From contig OZ024850.1 in assembly GCA_964017145.1 (NCBI GenBank), forward strand, positions 2,085,618 to 2,149,617: 64,000 nt of DNA, read 5' to 3'. Source of the stretch: Agrocybe praecox (lineage: Eukaryota > Basidiomycota > Agaricomycetes > Agaricales > Agrocybaceae). Under the pieces are notes generated by a model. The model saw only the letters and a program-made list of their open reading frames with translations. It was not told the origin of the DNA and made no database searches. This document shows, piece by piece, positions 39,745-51,981 of this stretch. The position numbers and the translations under genes were made by a program. Numbering within the stretch: the first letter of the stretch is position 1; the number at the start of each line of letters is the position of its first letter.

Positions 39745-41138
39745 ATGAACACAGATTTTGTCCACAAATTGCTGGACACACACCCAAACGAGTTCGCCAT
39801 TTGTCCATCTCTTGACCTACCTACGAACTGGATCGATCTTATTCTTCGCTATAACGGCTGTTCTCAAAATGATGCGTTGCCGATAGAAATTGAAGCACTC
39901 ATTGATACCATTCGTGATGAACAACTTACGCGTACCTCGATACCAATGAAAGTCAGGCCTCTCCCTTCTGAGCAAGGGATGTCGCCTAAGAAAGCTCATG
40001 AAGTTTCCAGAATGAGCACATATGTCGCCCAGCTGACAACCAGCCTTGACAGTCGCGTGCATATCGTCGACGTTGGAGCAGGGCAGGGTTATCTGACACG
40101 TACGTTGAAGGCAAACCTACCGTCCGCCCACATATTAGCGCTTGATGCAGATACGGCGCAAACTGTCGGTGCTCAGCGGTGGGAAGAGAGGCTGCTTCCC
40201 AATGCCCATCCTGCAATAGACCACAAGGTCATCTTTATTTCGCCAAAATCTCTGCTTTCGACCATCGATGACTGGGTGTTGGATGAAAATGGTGGCCCCG
40301 TGCCGGTATTACTTGTTGGACTCCATGCCTGTGGTTCGCTGACCCCAGACATCCTTCGTGCTTTCACCACAGCATCAGCAACGAAAAGGAAGTGGTATCC
40401 AGCAGGCCTTGTGGTGGTTGGATGCTGCTACAACCTCATGGATCCGGTTGGTGCGTTTTCTTTCTTTTCTTTCTTTCTTTCCGTTAAATGTCGTTAAATG
40501 TCGAAGCAGACTATCCGCCAAGTCTAGAAAAATTCCCAAAATCTGCGTATCAGCTCGCAGCACAAGTTCCTTCTCAATGGCTCCAAATGAATTCTCCAAA
40601 ACCAAGTCTTGACCCCTCGGCTTCTCTCTCTATTCGTAAAGTTGTCTACCGGGCTCTCCTCGAAAAGGCTCTCCTTTTTTCAAGTCCAGGAAATCAAAAC
40701 GAAGCTGCACCCGTGAAGCGACCAACAAAGTCATCTGCGACTGTCCCTGCTCGTTGGTCCGAACCACAGCCTAATCCTGAATCTGTTCAGCGCCTTGGTC
40801 GTCTCCGCGACTCGGCGTATACGTCTTGGGATACGTTTCTACGCATTGCAGAACAGCGAATGAACGTCGTATTTCCTCTTGATCAATTTAACCCAGAAGC
40901 AAACCACGGTCTCTCGGACGCACTCTTATCTCTCCACGTTCTACGATGTCTCTTAGGGCCTTTAATTGAGAGCCATATCCTGCAATATCAACTTGACTGG
41001 GTTCGACGAGTACTCTCCAAAGAAGGCTCAAACTTCCGGACAGAGCTCGTCAACTTATTCGATCAATCCACGGGCAGCGGGAGGAACGTCGCCATCGTCA
41101 TAGCCCCACCTTCATTTGATTTCTTTTCAAATTCTTGA
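39745..41138 (+). CDS. METTL25/RRNAD1-like methyltransferase-domain protein
   Basis: Two exons, 39745..40450 and 40507..41138, 445 residues. A Rossmann methyltransferase domain is visible: SAM-binding motif IVDVGAGQGYLTRTL, acidic loop ILALDADTAQTVGAQRWEER, then VGLHACGSLTPDILRAF and VVVGCCYNLMDPVADYPPSL, the last block spanning the intron. These blocks are characteristic of the METTL25/RRNAD1 family, whose substrates are poorly known. The C-terminal part (LGRLRDSAYTSWDTFLRIAE, LLSLHVLRCLLGPLIESHIL) is helical, as in family members. The first Met is used as start, 152 bp from the divergent IWR1 start. Location is probably cytosol or nucleus; no targeting signal is seen. Confidence 0.85.
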
Positions 41139-43055
41139 TCCTTTCATGAACTGGCTACAAATCGACTAAAACTCCGGCCCACACGGGATGGCAAGGCGTC
41201 TTCAAACTTGGTTCATGTTCGTGGCGGCGGCGGCGACGACGACGACGTCAACGATACATACCAGTGGTCTGCGGTACCGGAAACCGTTGACGGGACTTAA
41301 TGCGTGTGACCCTCTCCACGAAGCTTAAAAGGTTTTGGCAGCGCAGCTCAATTCAGTAGGCTCAAATCGAAGGCCTGCGGTCAGGAAAAAACGTCGTGCC
41401 CACTCTATCCCAGAACAACCTCTCATGTCGACGGATTCTGTCTTTCACGTCTTGTCTTTCCACAGTAGTTCTGTCGTGGATCCGTTCGCTGGCATCGACA
41501 CAATGTTGCCATGTGTTCGACATCGCGCAGGACATTGTGGGGAGTATAGTATACCAGTAGGCAGTCAGACACCTGGTAGACATCTGTAACAGAACAAATT
41601 CTTCGCACATAGGCTTGACTTACTCTGATGGAATCTGTCTCTTGGATGTTTCAGAGGTCGGTATCTGCCCAACACGATGCCTACCTATCGCCTACATCGT
41701 TTACTCCCGACACCTGGAAAGGAATGATTACGCATTGCGACATGCTCTCTTTCTAGTAATACATTCAATGAAGCAAGCTTCTCGGCACCGTCCAAGAGCT
41801 CCAATCGAAGATAAAAATTAAACGATCCAGTTCAATTCGCGGGTTTTCCCTAATATTCTTAAGCTATTAAGCATCTGAAAACCCATGGGCTGGTTCGCAG
41901 CCAACGCGGCCACAACACCGTTAATATCACTCTACTAGTTACAATTGTTGCGGCTCCCAGAGTAAGGATGAATAAGACCCAAGACTGATACATCAGAAAG
42001 GGAGTTCATTTTGAACTCATTGATCATATCCCACAAACCTATCTCCGGATTATTTAATATACTCTACTCCACCCTCTTTCTAGTCTCCCGAAAGACGCTA
42101 TCACCTACCAAAAGATGGTAGGTCTGAATGAAGTCACACTAGGTGAAAATGAAGGGCCATAGTACTTCAATTTTCGCTGTGTAAGCGCCTCGGCATGCAG
42201 CATATTTGCACCACCATGTCACTGTCAGTAGTAGTAAGCAGCCACTGGGTCCTAGGACATCCTTCAGACGGTAGCTCAAAGACTAGAGTCAAAATTTGAC
42301 AATTGACCTCCCCAGTGCTAAAATATTATGGTTAGTCAGAATAGGCGCTGTGCAGTTCAAGTTACTAGTAGTAAGTAGTATACTTCGCAACCCCCTTGGA
42401 CTACTACCACCACCATTGATAGGTATAGGTATACTAGGATGACTGGTTCGTTCGCATCTGGTTCATTTGCTTTTCCTCTTTGAAAGCGAGAAACAAAAAT
42501 ATACACTAGTACAAATTTGCTTCCATCTCAACCAACTACTAGAAGCCTGATAATGGTGTATATTTCCATTCACAGTCCGGTTCCACGTCCATGCAGCATA
42601 TACATTACGATTCGTATACAAAAATATCAGAACCTGCGGGTATGAATTATGCTGTACAATACCCCAGAATACATATAGAAGTAGAGGGCCGTATTCTTGA
42701 GTAATCTAGGCAAATCGGGAACCGTCCAAGGATAGTCATCGTTCCGAATCCCAGAAAATGGCTTGGACGAAAGTCTCGATCACCACTGTCGATGTCATTT
42801 CGACCAGGTGTTCTAATGGTAGCAAAGCTACGCTTTCCTTGTTTTGCCCTCTCCGAGACAGGCTTCTAGAGGGTGTAATCGTCGAACACCCTACACCGCA
42901 TACAGCAGAGCTTGTTTCGGTCTTATTTTGGCCATTATTTTCCCCGGCTTCCATTTCACCCAAATTCCAAGTATCTTCCTTTTCCAAGTCAACGCAATAC
43001 TTCTAAGTTTTCCCCCAAGAAAAAGATTCCAGAAACGCTGTAATAGCACCCGAGC
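41139..43055. other. Intergenic, gene-poor
   Basis: 1.9 kb without a convincing gene. It contains a CGG/CGA trinucleotide run (41222..41250), an 84-codon plus-strand ORF at 41335..41589 with no family resemblance, and AGTAGTA-type low-complexity patches around 42.2-42.45 kb. The ORFs near 42.7-43.1 kb overlap the presumed 3' untranslated region of gamma-tubulin and look spurious. Confidence 0.5.
41222..41250. repeat. CGG/CGA trinucleotide microsatellite
   Basis: A run of GGC/GGCGAC units, GGCGGCGGCGGC then GACGACGACGACG, lies just downstream of the METTL25-like gene. It is outside any supported coding exon. Confidence 0.8.
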
Positions 43056-44781
43056 TCATGCCCCGCCCTGCGCTTCTTCTGTTGGCATCCTGTACGAAGC
43101 GTAATCGGCAGTTTCGCACGCCTTGTATTCTTTTTGCAAATCATCACAAATCGCTTGGGCATCGTCGAACTCGGTCATGATGTCGTCGAATTTCTTATAT
43201 TGTTCCAAGAAGGCGTTACGTCTGCGCAGTCGTTCATATTGATCAAGCATACGTTTGAATATCTGAAAAGTTGACAATGATTGTCGTAAGAAGTTATTCG
43301 AAGGAGATATCCATGGATTAAACGAGGCTTACTGGTGTAATGGCTGTATGGTTTGCGATCATCATTCCGCTGACGCGATGGCTCGTGTGGATGTAGGGTG
43401 ATCGACGACCCAAAACAATCTGCGGGGAGCTGGGACCCCATGGAATGAAATTGGCCAACTGACGATCCCGGATGCGCAAAAGACATTGATGCACCTATGT
43501 CATTGCGACAACAACAATCAACAACTAATCGCGGGAATACACCGACATTAATGTCGAAATTAAACTGACCTCCGTGGGATCAACATCGCCTTGAATGATG
43601 CTGATATTTGATATAAAACAAGCGGATTTTGCAATAGGCGCAGATACCAGTCGATTTCTGGGCTGTAGAAGTCGTCGCACGACATCTAATAATGTTGTAC
43701 GCCTGATGCTCTTAGCCTGTAGTAACACAAATTAGACATGCGTGTTTACCGAAAGACAACCAGTAGCGTACCTCTCCAATTTGGTCACTGCTAAAAGGTG
43801 TATAGGAGGTAGTCAGGAAGTGACATCTTGGGGTTGGTATCAAGGATGACACCAGACTGGTAAGGTCTGTAAACATAGCGCGTGGGTATCTCATGGTCTG
43901 GGTGCTCGCCGCAACAATCGTCGCCGCAAGTTGGTTGGTCTGATCGAAGGATGGGGTCTGTACATGCAATGTATCTCCTGCGATTCGAGACAAAGCAGCA
44001 TTGTCCAGTACAATGACGGAGTCGGCATTAGTTACAAGTCTCTTGAGTGCCAAAATGGAATTGTAAGGCTGTACGACAACATCTCCCTCCTGTGAATTCG
44101 GGAAAACACTGTACGTCTGAATCAATTTCTTTGGAAACCTATCTGTCAGACGTTCTAAGAGAAAGGATCCCAATCCCGATCCGGTTCCTCCGGCAATAGA
44201 ATGCAAGAACATAAAGGCCTGAGAGAGAGATTTAAGATTTGATGTGGGGGTTTGGTCAAGTCGCGTACCTCAAGCGAATCGCTGCCCTCCGTCTCTCGAT
44301 CTATCATTTCCATGATTTCTTCGTACACTTGTTCTCCGATGGAGTATCCCTGAGCCCAATTGTTACCCGCTCCTCCGCCATCTTTTGACATGAATATGTT
44401 TTCCGTATTATACAGACGTGCGAAGGGGGAAGCCAAGATATTATTGATGACCTGTAGTCCAATGTAAACAAAACTTGCAATTTCAATACAACCCATGTGA
44501 ACGGACGCACTCTCGGTTCTGTATCAACAAGAATGGCCCTAGGGACATATCGATCGTCGTCTGCTTGGTAGAAAAAGGCATTCTTTCTATCTTCTCCGTC
44601 AATAGACGGGTCTTCCAAAATCCCATCTTTATCAATACCATGTTCCATACAAAGACGTTGCCAAAAGGCGGAGCCCACTGAAAGTCAAATTTCATGAGCT
44701 ATCATATTTTCAATAGTAAGAAAGCCACTCACTTTGGTTGCCACATTGGCCAACCTGCAAGGTAACGAATTCGCGAGGCAT
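43056..44781 (-). CDS. TUB4: Gamma-tubulin
   Basis: Microtubule-nucleating tubulin of the spindle pole body gamma-TuRC. Seven exons: complement(43056..43262, 43333..43494, 43570..43716, 43772..44218, 44269..44451, 44511..44677, 44733..44781), 453 residues, the normal length. The start at 44781 gives [20 protein letters not shown]. The exon 2-3 junction gives [20 protein letters not shown]. The GTP-binding glycine loop is [16 protein letters not shown] and is intact. Other family blocks are [36 protein letters not shown] and KYRSP-like strand [20 protein letters not shown]. The C-terminus ([16 protein letters not shown]) is the usual gamma-tubulin tail. The fungal name varies (TUB4, gtb1, mipA). 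Confidence 0.95.
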
Positions 44782-47700
44782 CTGACGCGTCTGGATGGTG
44801 TTTTGGCCAAAAGTCGACGCGACCGCGTTTGGGGTTCAGTCGCTTACCTTACGTAACACTGTTGAGTTCTCACGATATCGACGCGTAGTACTTCGTTGCT
44901 TGAACTTCAAACTTCAACACGGTTTCAACGCAAACCCTAGCCACTTGATGAATTAATATTGTGGTGGTAGAACCTTTCGGATCGTCTAAAACAATACGAA
45001 CTTGGTCATCATGCCTGAAATTGCCTCAAGGTGTGTAGATTACATGGTGTAGAAAAGAAATTCACAAAAAACACACTACTGCAATACTCGTAAGCAACTG
45101 CGCGAGCGCCTAAACCCCTTTTCATTTTACCAGTTGTGACGTCTATTGCAGGAAATCCTAGAATATGACACGTGGGAGATACTAGGCGTTCTAAAACACG
45201 ACACATCCGCTGAATTCTTTGCCCACGCGATATGTTTGACTTGTCAAAAGTACTTGACATTTTACACTATCTCAAAGAACCCGGAATAGAGGTCCGATAC
45301 TGGATATCTGCTCACCAATTTTAGATGGATGTGTAGTTCTAGGGCCTTGATTTCTAGAAAAGATGAGTTCCATAACATTGACTCTGTATCCTCTGTGACG
45401 GCTTACGGACGACTCCAAGCTTCTGGATTAGTATTACGAAAAGAGGGTTGATGAAGAACGTGGACTCGTAAAGCTTAAACTTGGGGAATATCTTTTTGCG
45501 CCTCAACGAAGACATATTGTACCATCTTCGGCTTTCTTGTGCCAAGGCATAATCGGCAAACACATAATATCACTTGCTCTCCTATACCCTAGCTTGTACA
45601 AAGGTAAGGATTGTGGAGAAACATGCCTTCTTTATCTTCGATGCAGACAGCAGGCTGCGAAGGTCTGAAATGGGGTGCTCATAAAGACATAGCCTAAATT
45701 TGTTTCTAAGCACCTACCATGGATTACTGTGCGGCTATGTTATTATCCTTTCTTTCACCGTAAGCTTTCTATAAATGCGTTTATCGTCCGCATCCAGGGA
45801 GCTGATGCGCTGATTGAATTAAATCGAGTTCGGCAAACTCTCAATATATCTCGGATATGTGGAGGTGAGTCTCTGTTGAGTCTAGAATACTTGATACAAT
45901 AAGTCGAGGATGACTTTCTGCCAGAGGCGTAAACTGGCTCATTCACTGACAGCGGATCCTTTCTAAGCACCGGCAGCCCCGTCTCCTCTGTGAGTCAGGA
46001 CTTCTATGATTAGATAATTAAACATGTTTCCTGATAAACGTCAAGCCCCATGGCATACCTCATTAAGTGCATCCTGTCAAGTCGAAGATATTCAAGTCGG
46101 AACTCTTGCTATTGGTGGATCAGCGAATGTCCACCCAATCACATCTCTTCCTGCTTCCGCTGACCCAATTTTACCGAACAGTGGTTATAGCTCCACACTT
46201 ATTTTGATCGAAGGCAATGCAATAATATTAAGTCTCTCTGGGGTAAGATAAATTAACATGTATAAAGATTAACGTCTCAGAGCAACTTTGAGCAAAACAC
46301 AGTAAAAACATGTTGACATATAAAACATAGCAGTAGGGAGACCAGTGAAGTTTACTGTACGCTGTCGCGTGTCAAATACAGACAGAAAACGGCGACAGAG
46401 AGTTTCATGATAACTACCCACAAACTAACCCAGACCCGGGAGCCACGGGTATCTGTTATGCTACCTACTAGAGAGAGAGAAAAAAACTTGCTTTCTAACT
46501 ACATGTTGCCATCCTTGTTCGTTGTAATACCAGATAGTACCTTTGAACAGTGTTCGATAAGTCATAGTGTTCGATGACATGAATGCGCAACACAATGGAA
46601 AAATTAAGGGAAGTTCCATTGGGGTCAAAACACGTCCCAAGCTGGCCGTCTTGGCAGTCTCAATAGGCCAGACCATAATTTAGGCGCCTTCACCAAGCTC
46701 GATGCCCCGACTGTAACTCCGACACCGCCTTACGGTCTTGAAGAACGAGACATTTTCAAGATAGAAGAAGACCGTTTCACCATGTCTGGTTTATGACCCC
46801 ATGAGGGGACCAGACCTTCTAATATTACCGTAGGTAAAACATACACACTAGGCACCAGGCCTTGCTGACCAAATGTCCTTCCCAAACGACTTACAAGTTT
46901 AGATTTCGCATTGTTTTTCAAGGCACGACGAACCTCCGAGCAAAAACCCATCAGAAATTGCACTAGAGCCGAGCTGGTATGCAGTAGACGAACAACTAGC
47001 TTTCTATGGCATATGGAATGTTTGCTTTGATTAGAAAAGATGGGACCTGCAAGATGATATCCCATTTATCAGCTGGGATCAAAAGGTCAGTCCTCCACAT
47101 AGTGTGGTGTTGATTGCCGATCCTCCGTTCGACCCTGTAACATGTTTGTCTATGTACGACGGTCTTTTTACAAACCACCGCGTTCAAAGTGCCTATATTA
47201 TGGCCGCAGATGATGCGCTTCCATGAGAAATTGTTCGTACAAAAATCCAGGGGAGATGATGGTGGCCCAGGCTGCAGGCAGGAGATCGAACACTTGACCG
47301 AATTCGCATTTTTAGAAACAGAATTTCTTGGTACGCACCTGGCTAAAGAGGACATATAAATGCCTTCATAGTTTACGTGGTTAAAGGAGTTGATCGTTCG
47401 GACAAGTAGAAGTATCGCTATGTTCCGTATCACATGCTTTGGGAAAGATTCGAAACGACACAGATCAGTGTACGTTGATTGCCTCGAGGCTCCTCGACAA
47501 ATGCCAATGGCGTGGGCCCCTGTTCCCTTACTATCACCCTTTGATCCTACGGAGGCTATGAAGGACTTCGGTAAACCAGCTTAAACCAGGCACTCAACTC
47601 TTCTTCTGTAACGGAATGCCCTTGCTCACAACACAATCTCGCAAAATAAGCAAGGCGGAGCAGCAGAAACTTGAACTTGGCGTGTTTCGATATGCATCCG

Positions 47701-48576
47701 AGTATCAAGAGACCAATACTTACGGGATGTGTAATTAAGAGGGCCTGGACGGGAAAGATTGTGAAAGATGATGAACTAAATTACAAACAAGGTGGGATGT
47801 ATACCTTTCCTCTCGGGGCTGGTTAGAGTTTATCAAAACTCCAATGATCTCGCGAAATGGATAAGTAGATAATGGATCCGGATAAGCCTACTGTAGGGGG
47901 CTGCTTTAATGAAAAACCGGGATAGAAGCAAAAACAAATGAGCGAACTGAAAATATCCGAATCTTCGAAGAACGGGAGAATGAACGAGCTGAAATCTCTG
48001 AACCTCCGGTAAGAAAGAAGATCTGGGTTAATCAAGGTTGACAGAATGTTTTGCTTTAGGTGGGGATTGGCAGAGAGTGAGAAAAGACATCAGGCACAAG
48101 ATGGCTCTTACGAAGCGGCAAGGAGTAATAAAAATTGCACACGGGAGAGATGTAAACCAGTTCAGATGGAAACGAACAGCAGGAAACAGCTGGATCGGCC
48201 ATAGATTGGGTCTATAATGGGATTTTGGACAGCACAAGGAAAAGAAGCTGAGAAGCTGATGGAAGGAAATTGCCCAACATCACGGAGTCAGAAACAGTCG
48301 CGCTCTTATGTTGTCGCGGCCACAGGCTTTTTCTTCAATATGTATAGCGGTCCGCGAAGGCTATGATCCTACAGCAGTTATTTCTTCAAAAGAGGCGATA
48401 ACGCGAAGTTATGCCTTGGAAATGTAATTGTATAGCAACACACTCTGGAGATCACGTCAGTGCAAGGATCATTCACGGTGATTTAAGCTGACCTGTCGAT
48501 TATCCCAACGATCATTAACTCTTGTGGCAGACATCCGGACATATAACTAAGTCTCGAGAATTTCTACGGAACCATC
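44782..48576. other. Gene-poor region
   Basis: 3.8 kb upstream of gamma-tubulin with only short, unrelated ORFs on both strands (the longest are 145 codons at 46996..47433 minus and 111 codons at 46730..47065 minus), none recognised. A 64-codon plus-strand frame ending at 47584 has a protein-like tail (WAPVPLLSPFDPTEAMKDFG) but no partner exons. I see no terminal repeats, integrase, reverse transcriptase or transposase motifs. The region may hold lineage-specific genes with many introns, or old decayed elements. Confidence 0.45.
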
Positions 48577-49136
48577 ATGGCAATGCCCGAGTCCAGGTTG
48601 ACCGCTCTCGGGAGTCGGGCATGGTTCCACGATAGAGTTCTTTCTGAGCGCGGATTTAGCAAAGCACTTGATTTCTGGTACAACTTAGACGAACTGAATA
48701 TACCCGCATACCTTGAGAAAACATCTGCATATTATTCGCTGCATTGTGAAATCTATAAATAGGTCTCCTCCGAGTTGGGCCACCTTCTGCTCGCTTGACC
48801 TTTTATCTCTCGACGTGTGAATTGAGGCTCCTTTTCAGAGAGAATTACAAAGACTGAGGAAAGGCCATCTATCAAGATAGAGTTGGGACCTTTGATAGAT
48901 ACGCAAAACGCCAATCCTTCAAGTTCCAAGCCGGGTCCAGGGTCAGATGACAACACGAAGCGGAAAGCTATACTACTCCTTTCACGCCTATGGTGAAGGG
49001 CATGGGGGATGTGAATGATGCTATGCGGGGATCATCCAAATCGGTAGTTGTGCGCTTCAAGTCGGATGAAGAGTACGAATGGGTTAGGAGCATGAACTCC
49101 GTCGTAGGAGCAATATTCACAGTGCCTGAATTCAGG
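48577..49136 (+). CDS. Possible small orphan gene, structure unresolved
   Basis: A 61-codon frame (MAMPESRLTALGSRAWFHDR, then SKALDFWYNLDELNIPAYLE) is followed by two more frames with protein-like composition: one from about 48840 (EERPSIKIELGPLIDTQNAN) and one from 48992 (MVKGMGDVNDAMRGSSKSVV, then RFKSDEEYEWVRSMNSVVGA) ending at a GTAAGA donor near 49137. They could be exons of one gene, but I could not join them confidently. No family is recognised. It may equally be a decayed fragment. Confidence 0.3.
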
Positions 49137-49287
49137 TAAGAGGCGAAAGATCATTAAATATAACTTGTTCAACAAAGATCCTCCGCGGGGAATCAAGTTG
49201 AATGTTATCCTTGCCCCAGGTTCAGTTGGTCGTTATTATTGACCTGAACGCGCCCGAATTCTTATCAATTACCAATAATGGTATAAT

Positions 49288-50395
49288 TTAACTAAGAGGC
49301 GCACCATCCAATTTCCACGATGTAATTTCCTTTCCTATTTTTACGGTCAAATTTTCAACAGTAAAGGCTCCCACTTTGTTAGATGATATCTTTTGTGCAT
49401 GTCGCTCATTGAGCATGCGTATGACATCAGGCGATAAACAGCTAATCGTAGGAAATGCTTCACTGCTAGCTCCCGAAATTTGAGAGACAGGAGGTGTTGA
49501 GAGATCGTTCGGGCTAGAAGCAGCATCTGTAGAAGTCAGCGGGTGCTTTGACATCGACCCATGTGGTCTATGTAGAAGTGCCCAAGCTATGGAGGCGTGA
49601 AACCTTGGTTTGACGTAATATGCTTGCTGGCGAATAGACTCAATTGAAGGTGTGAGGCCATCGGCCAAAGAACGCAACTGAGGACATAGTTAGAACGACA
49701 TGCGATCTAGAGAAGTTCGGTTTCCTCATACCTCGTGATGTCCGGCCCCCACCTCCATGGTTAAAAAAGTCCTAGTTCTCTCATCGTTGATCAGCTCCGA
49801 CAATACCGCGAACGATACAACGAATCTATTTGGTTCAACAAGGGGCGGAAGTTAGAAAAATGAAGAAGTTTGTGCGATGGATGACAATTGTAATGAATGA
49901 CTCACGGTTTATGCGCTTTCGCGATATTTTTCACAGCCCTTTTCAGGTCCTCTCTTTGATGTGCCCTTAGAAAAATGGGGCGTGATAAAGAGATGTGCAG
50001 TTCGGGACGTGTAGGTTGGTCAGAGTGGCCAGTAGTAGTCCAGACCTCATGAAGAGTGGGAATTGAGGCCTTCGCATCGCAAAGAATAGCTTGAAGAACT
50101 TTGTATAACTGAGAATGACGACCCAAAGGCAGCGAAACGTACACATGGGCCGCAAATTGACCTTCTATGTGTTGAATGGTACGTATGCGTCCTTGATACA
50201 GACTTGGGTCATCCTGTGGTTCAGCTGGCGCAATTGAGGACGAAACGGGAGGCAATTTCCTGATGCAAAAAATGATGAGGGAACAAACGAACGGAAACCC
50301 GACGCGTCAAAATACCTCTTCTTTTTTGGTGGAGGCGCACTAGCTTCGTCCTCAGAGCTTTCATAGGCGACCAAAGAAATAGTCGCTCTTTTCAT
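49288..50395 (-). CDS. USB1: U6 snRNA phosphodiesterase Usb1
   Basis: Nuclear 3'-5' exonuclease of the 2H phosphoesterase family that trims and caps the U6 snRNA 3' end. Four exons: complement(49288..49677, 49732..49825, 49906..50259, 50316..50395), 305 residues. The start at 50395 gives MKRATISLVAYESSEDEASA, and a basic KKKRK motif spans intron 1. Both catalytic HxS tetrapeptides are visible: LHISLSRP (His 115, Ser 117) and FHASIAWAL (His 203, Ser 205). Between them lie the family strands KPFVVSFAVLSELINDERTR and TFLTMEVGAGHHELRSL. The Ser-rich segment after the second HxS motif is an insertion compared with the yeast protein as I remember it. It is divergent from UREG, with 149 bp between starts. 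Confidence 0.93.
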
Positions 50396-50480
50396 GGTGG
50401 AACAAAGAGAAAGAGCGTTGGTTGAACATTAACCTTATGGGACCCTAACCATAAACTAGGAGCGCTTCCTTAAGATTACG

Positions 50481-50495
50481 CTAAGATAAGATAAT
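50481..50495. promoter_or_regulatory. Tandem GATA sites upstream of UREG
   Basis: CTAAGATAAGATAAT, about 50-60 bp before the UREG start, contains two overlapping GATA motifs (AGATAAG and GATAA). A reverse GATA core (TTATC) touches the start codon at 50540..50544. Fungal urea and nitrogen genes are typically controlled by AreA/Nit2-type GATA factors, so nitrogen control is a reasonable inference. USB1 shares the interval. Confidence 0.4.
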
Positions 50496-50544
50496 CTGTT
50501 ATAACGTCTACAAGGTCGCTGCAATTCTTCTTCTTTACTTTATC

Positions 50545-51598
50545 ATGAACGTGCAATTTATTAACAACCTCTCGAACAACGATACCCAGCTTGACGCAGG
50601 TCACAGTCATGACCACAGCGCAGGATCGCACACTCATGATGGGCCGGGAGACCACGGCCATACCCACGAACACTTGGAACATGCAGGCAAATATTCCGAG
50701 CGTGATCTACCGGACTATTCCTCTCGCAACTTTGAGGAACGAGGATTTACCGTCGGCATTGGAGGGTGAGCCAAGTTTCATGCTTAATCAGACGCCCCTA
50801 TTCATTTATTTGTAGCCCGGTAGGGTCTGGAAAGACGGCATTGACCTTGGAATTGTGCAGAAGATTGAGAGCAGAGTATAACATCGGTAAGCAGTGTGCG
50901 CTATAAGGAGATTCATCAGAGTATACTGATGGTTGTACTCTGGCCAGCCACCGTAACGAATGACATCTTTACGCGTGAAGATCAAGAGTTCTTGATTAAA
51001 AATAAAGCACTCCCAGCGTCCCGAATTCTAGCTATTGAAACAGGAGGGTGTCCTCATGCTGCAATAAGAGAGGATATCAGCGCCAACATGGGCGCACTGG
51101 AAACACTCCAAGCCAAATATGAGTGCCAGCTGCTCTTCGTGGAAAGCGGAGGAGATAATCTAGCAGCAAATTACTCACGGGAGCTAGCTGATTATATCAT
51201 CTATGTCATTGACGTTTCGGTTAGTTCTTTCTCGATTAGTATTTCATGCCCTATATTAACATAAACCATCTAGGGAGGTGATAAAATTCCAAGAAAAGGC
51301 GGACCTGGTATTTCCCAGTCGGATCTCCTTGTCGTGAACAAAGTGAGAAAAACACCCCGGGATCACACGGTCTTTTGATTTTTAACCCATTTCCCAGATC
51401 GACCTGGCCCCATATGTTGGAGCGTCTTTGGAAGTCATGGACAGAGATTCCAAGTTAATGCGCGGAGATGGGCCGACTATCTTTTCGAGTGTTAGGGAGA
51501 ACAAGGGTGTGGATGATATTGTTGGCCTCATTTTGGCAGCATGGAGGTCTGCTGGAAGCCCTGGTAAGGCTGCACCTGTAGGCAACGATGTCGAGTGA
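50545..51598 (+). CDS. UREG: Urease accessory GTPase UreG
   Basis: SIMIBI-class GTPase that drives nickel insertion into urease together with UreD and UreF. Five exons: 50545..50765, 50816..50886, 50948..51219, 51274..51342, 51398..51598; 277 residues. A His-rich N-terminal region (about residues 20-46, motifs HSHDH, HTHDG, HGHTHEH) probably binds nickel. The P-loop [10 protein letters not shown] spans intron 1. Family motifs follow: [32 protein letters not shown] (with the CPH nickel site), [32 protein letters not shown] and the G4 motif [13 protein letters not shown]. All functional residues are intact. The start is the first ATG, just after a reverse GATA core. A strong hairpin lies about 130 bp downstream of the stop. 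Confidence 0.95.
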
Positions 51599-51730
51599 AT
51601 ATAGTCAGAGTGCAAAGTCCGAGATGTCCGAGTAACGGGCAATGCCTGCTCTCAAGATCAGCCATGACATGATTGACAATCACCGCCATGTCTGTGTCGC
51701 CGACATTTACTTCCCATTGCTTCACTTTAC

Positions 51731-51758
51731 AAGGTTGCCTAAGGTACTAGGCAACCTT
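51731..51758. repeat. Perfect inverted repeat downstream of UREG
   Basis: AAGGTTGCCTA (51731..51741), a 6-nt loop, then TAGGCAACCTT (51748..51758), followed by a T run. The 11-bp stem is perfect. It resembles a bacterial intrinsic terminator, but in this nuclear genome it is more likely a 3'-flank RNA hairpin or chance palindrome. Confidence 0.7.
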
Positions 51759-51981
51759 TTTGCTATATTATAAACTCATTCATTCTGTCACCGTTAGTTT
51801 TCTGCGGCCGATGAACGGCTACGCTACTCTTCAACCATGCATCCTGTAAGGAACGATCGAGGTAAAAGACATTAGAAAATCGGACTCGTCGGGGAGCAAT
51901 TGACAGAAGACCCATGTACGCGGCGTTCTCGGAAAGTGCATTAAAATATACAATTCTGTCACTGCTTTCCTTCTACCCATC

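Noticed and set aside
51731..51763. Intrinsic bacterial terminator or horizontally acquired ureG
   Set aside because: UREG has four spliceosomal introns and the flanking genes are ordinary fungal genes, so a bacterial transcription unit is excluded.
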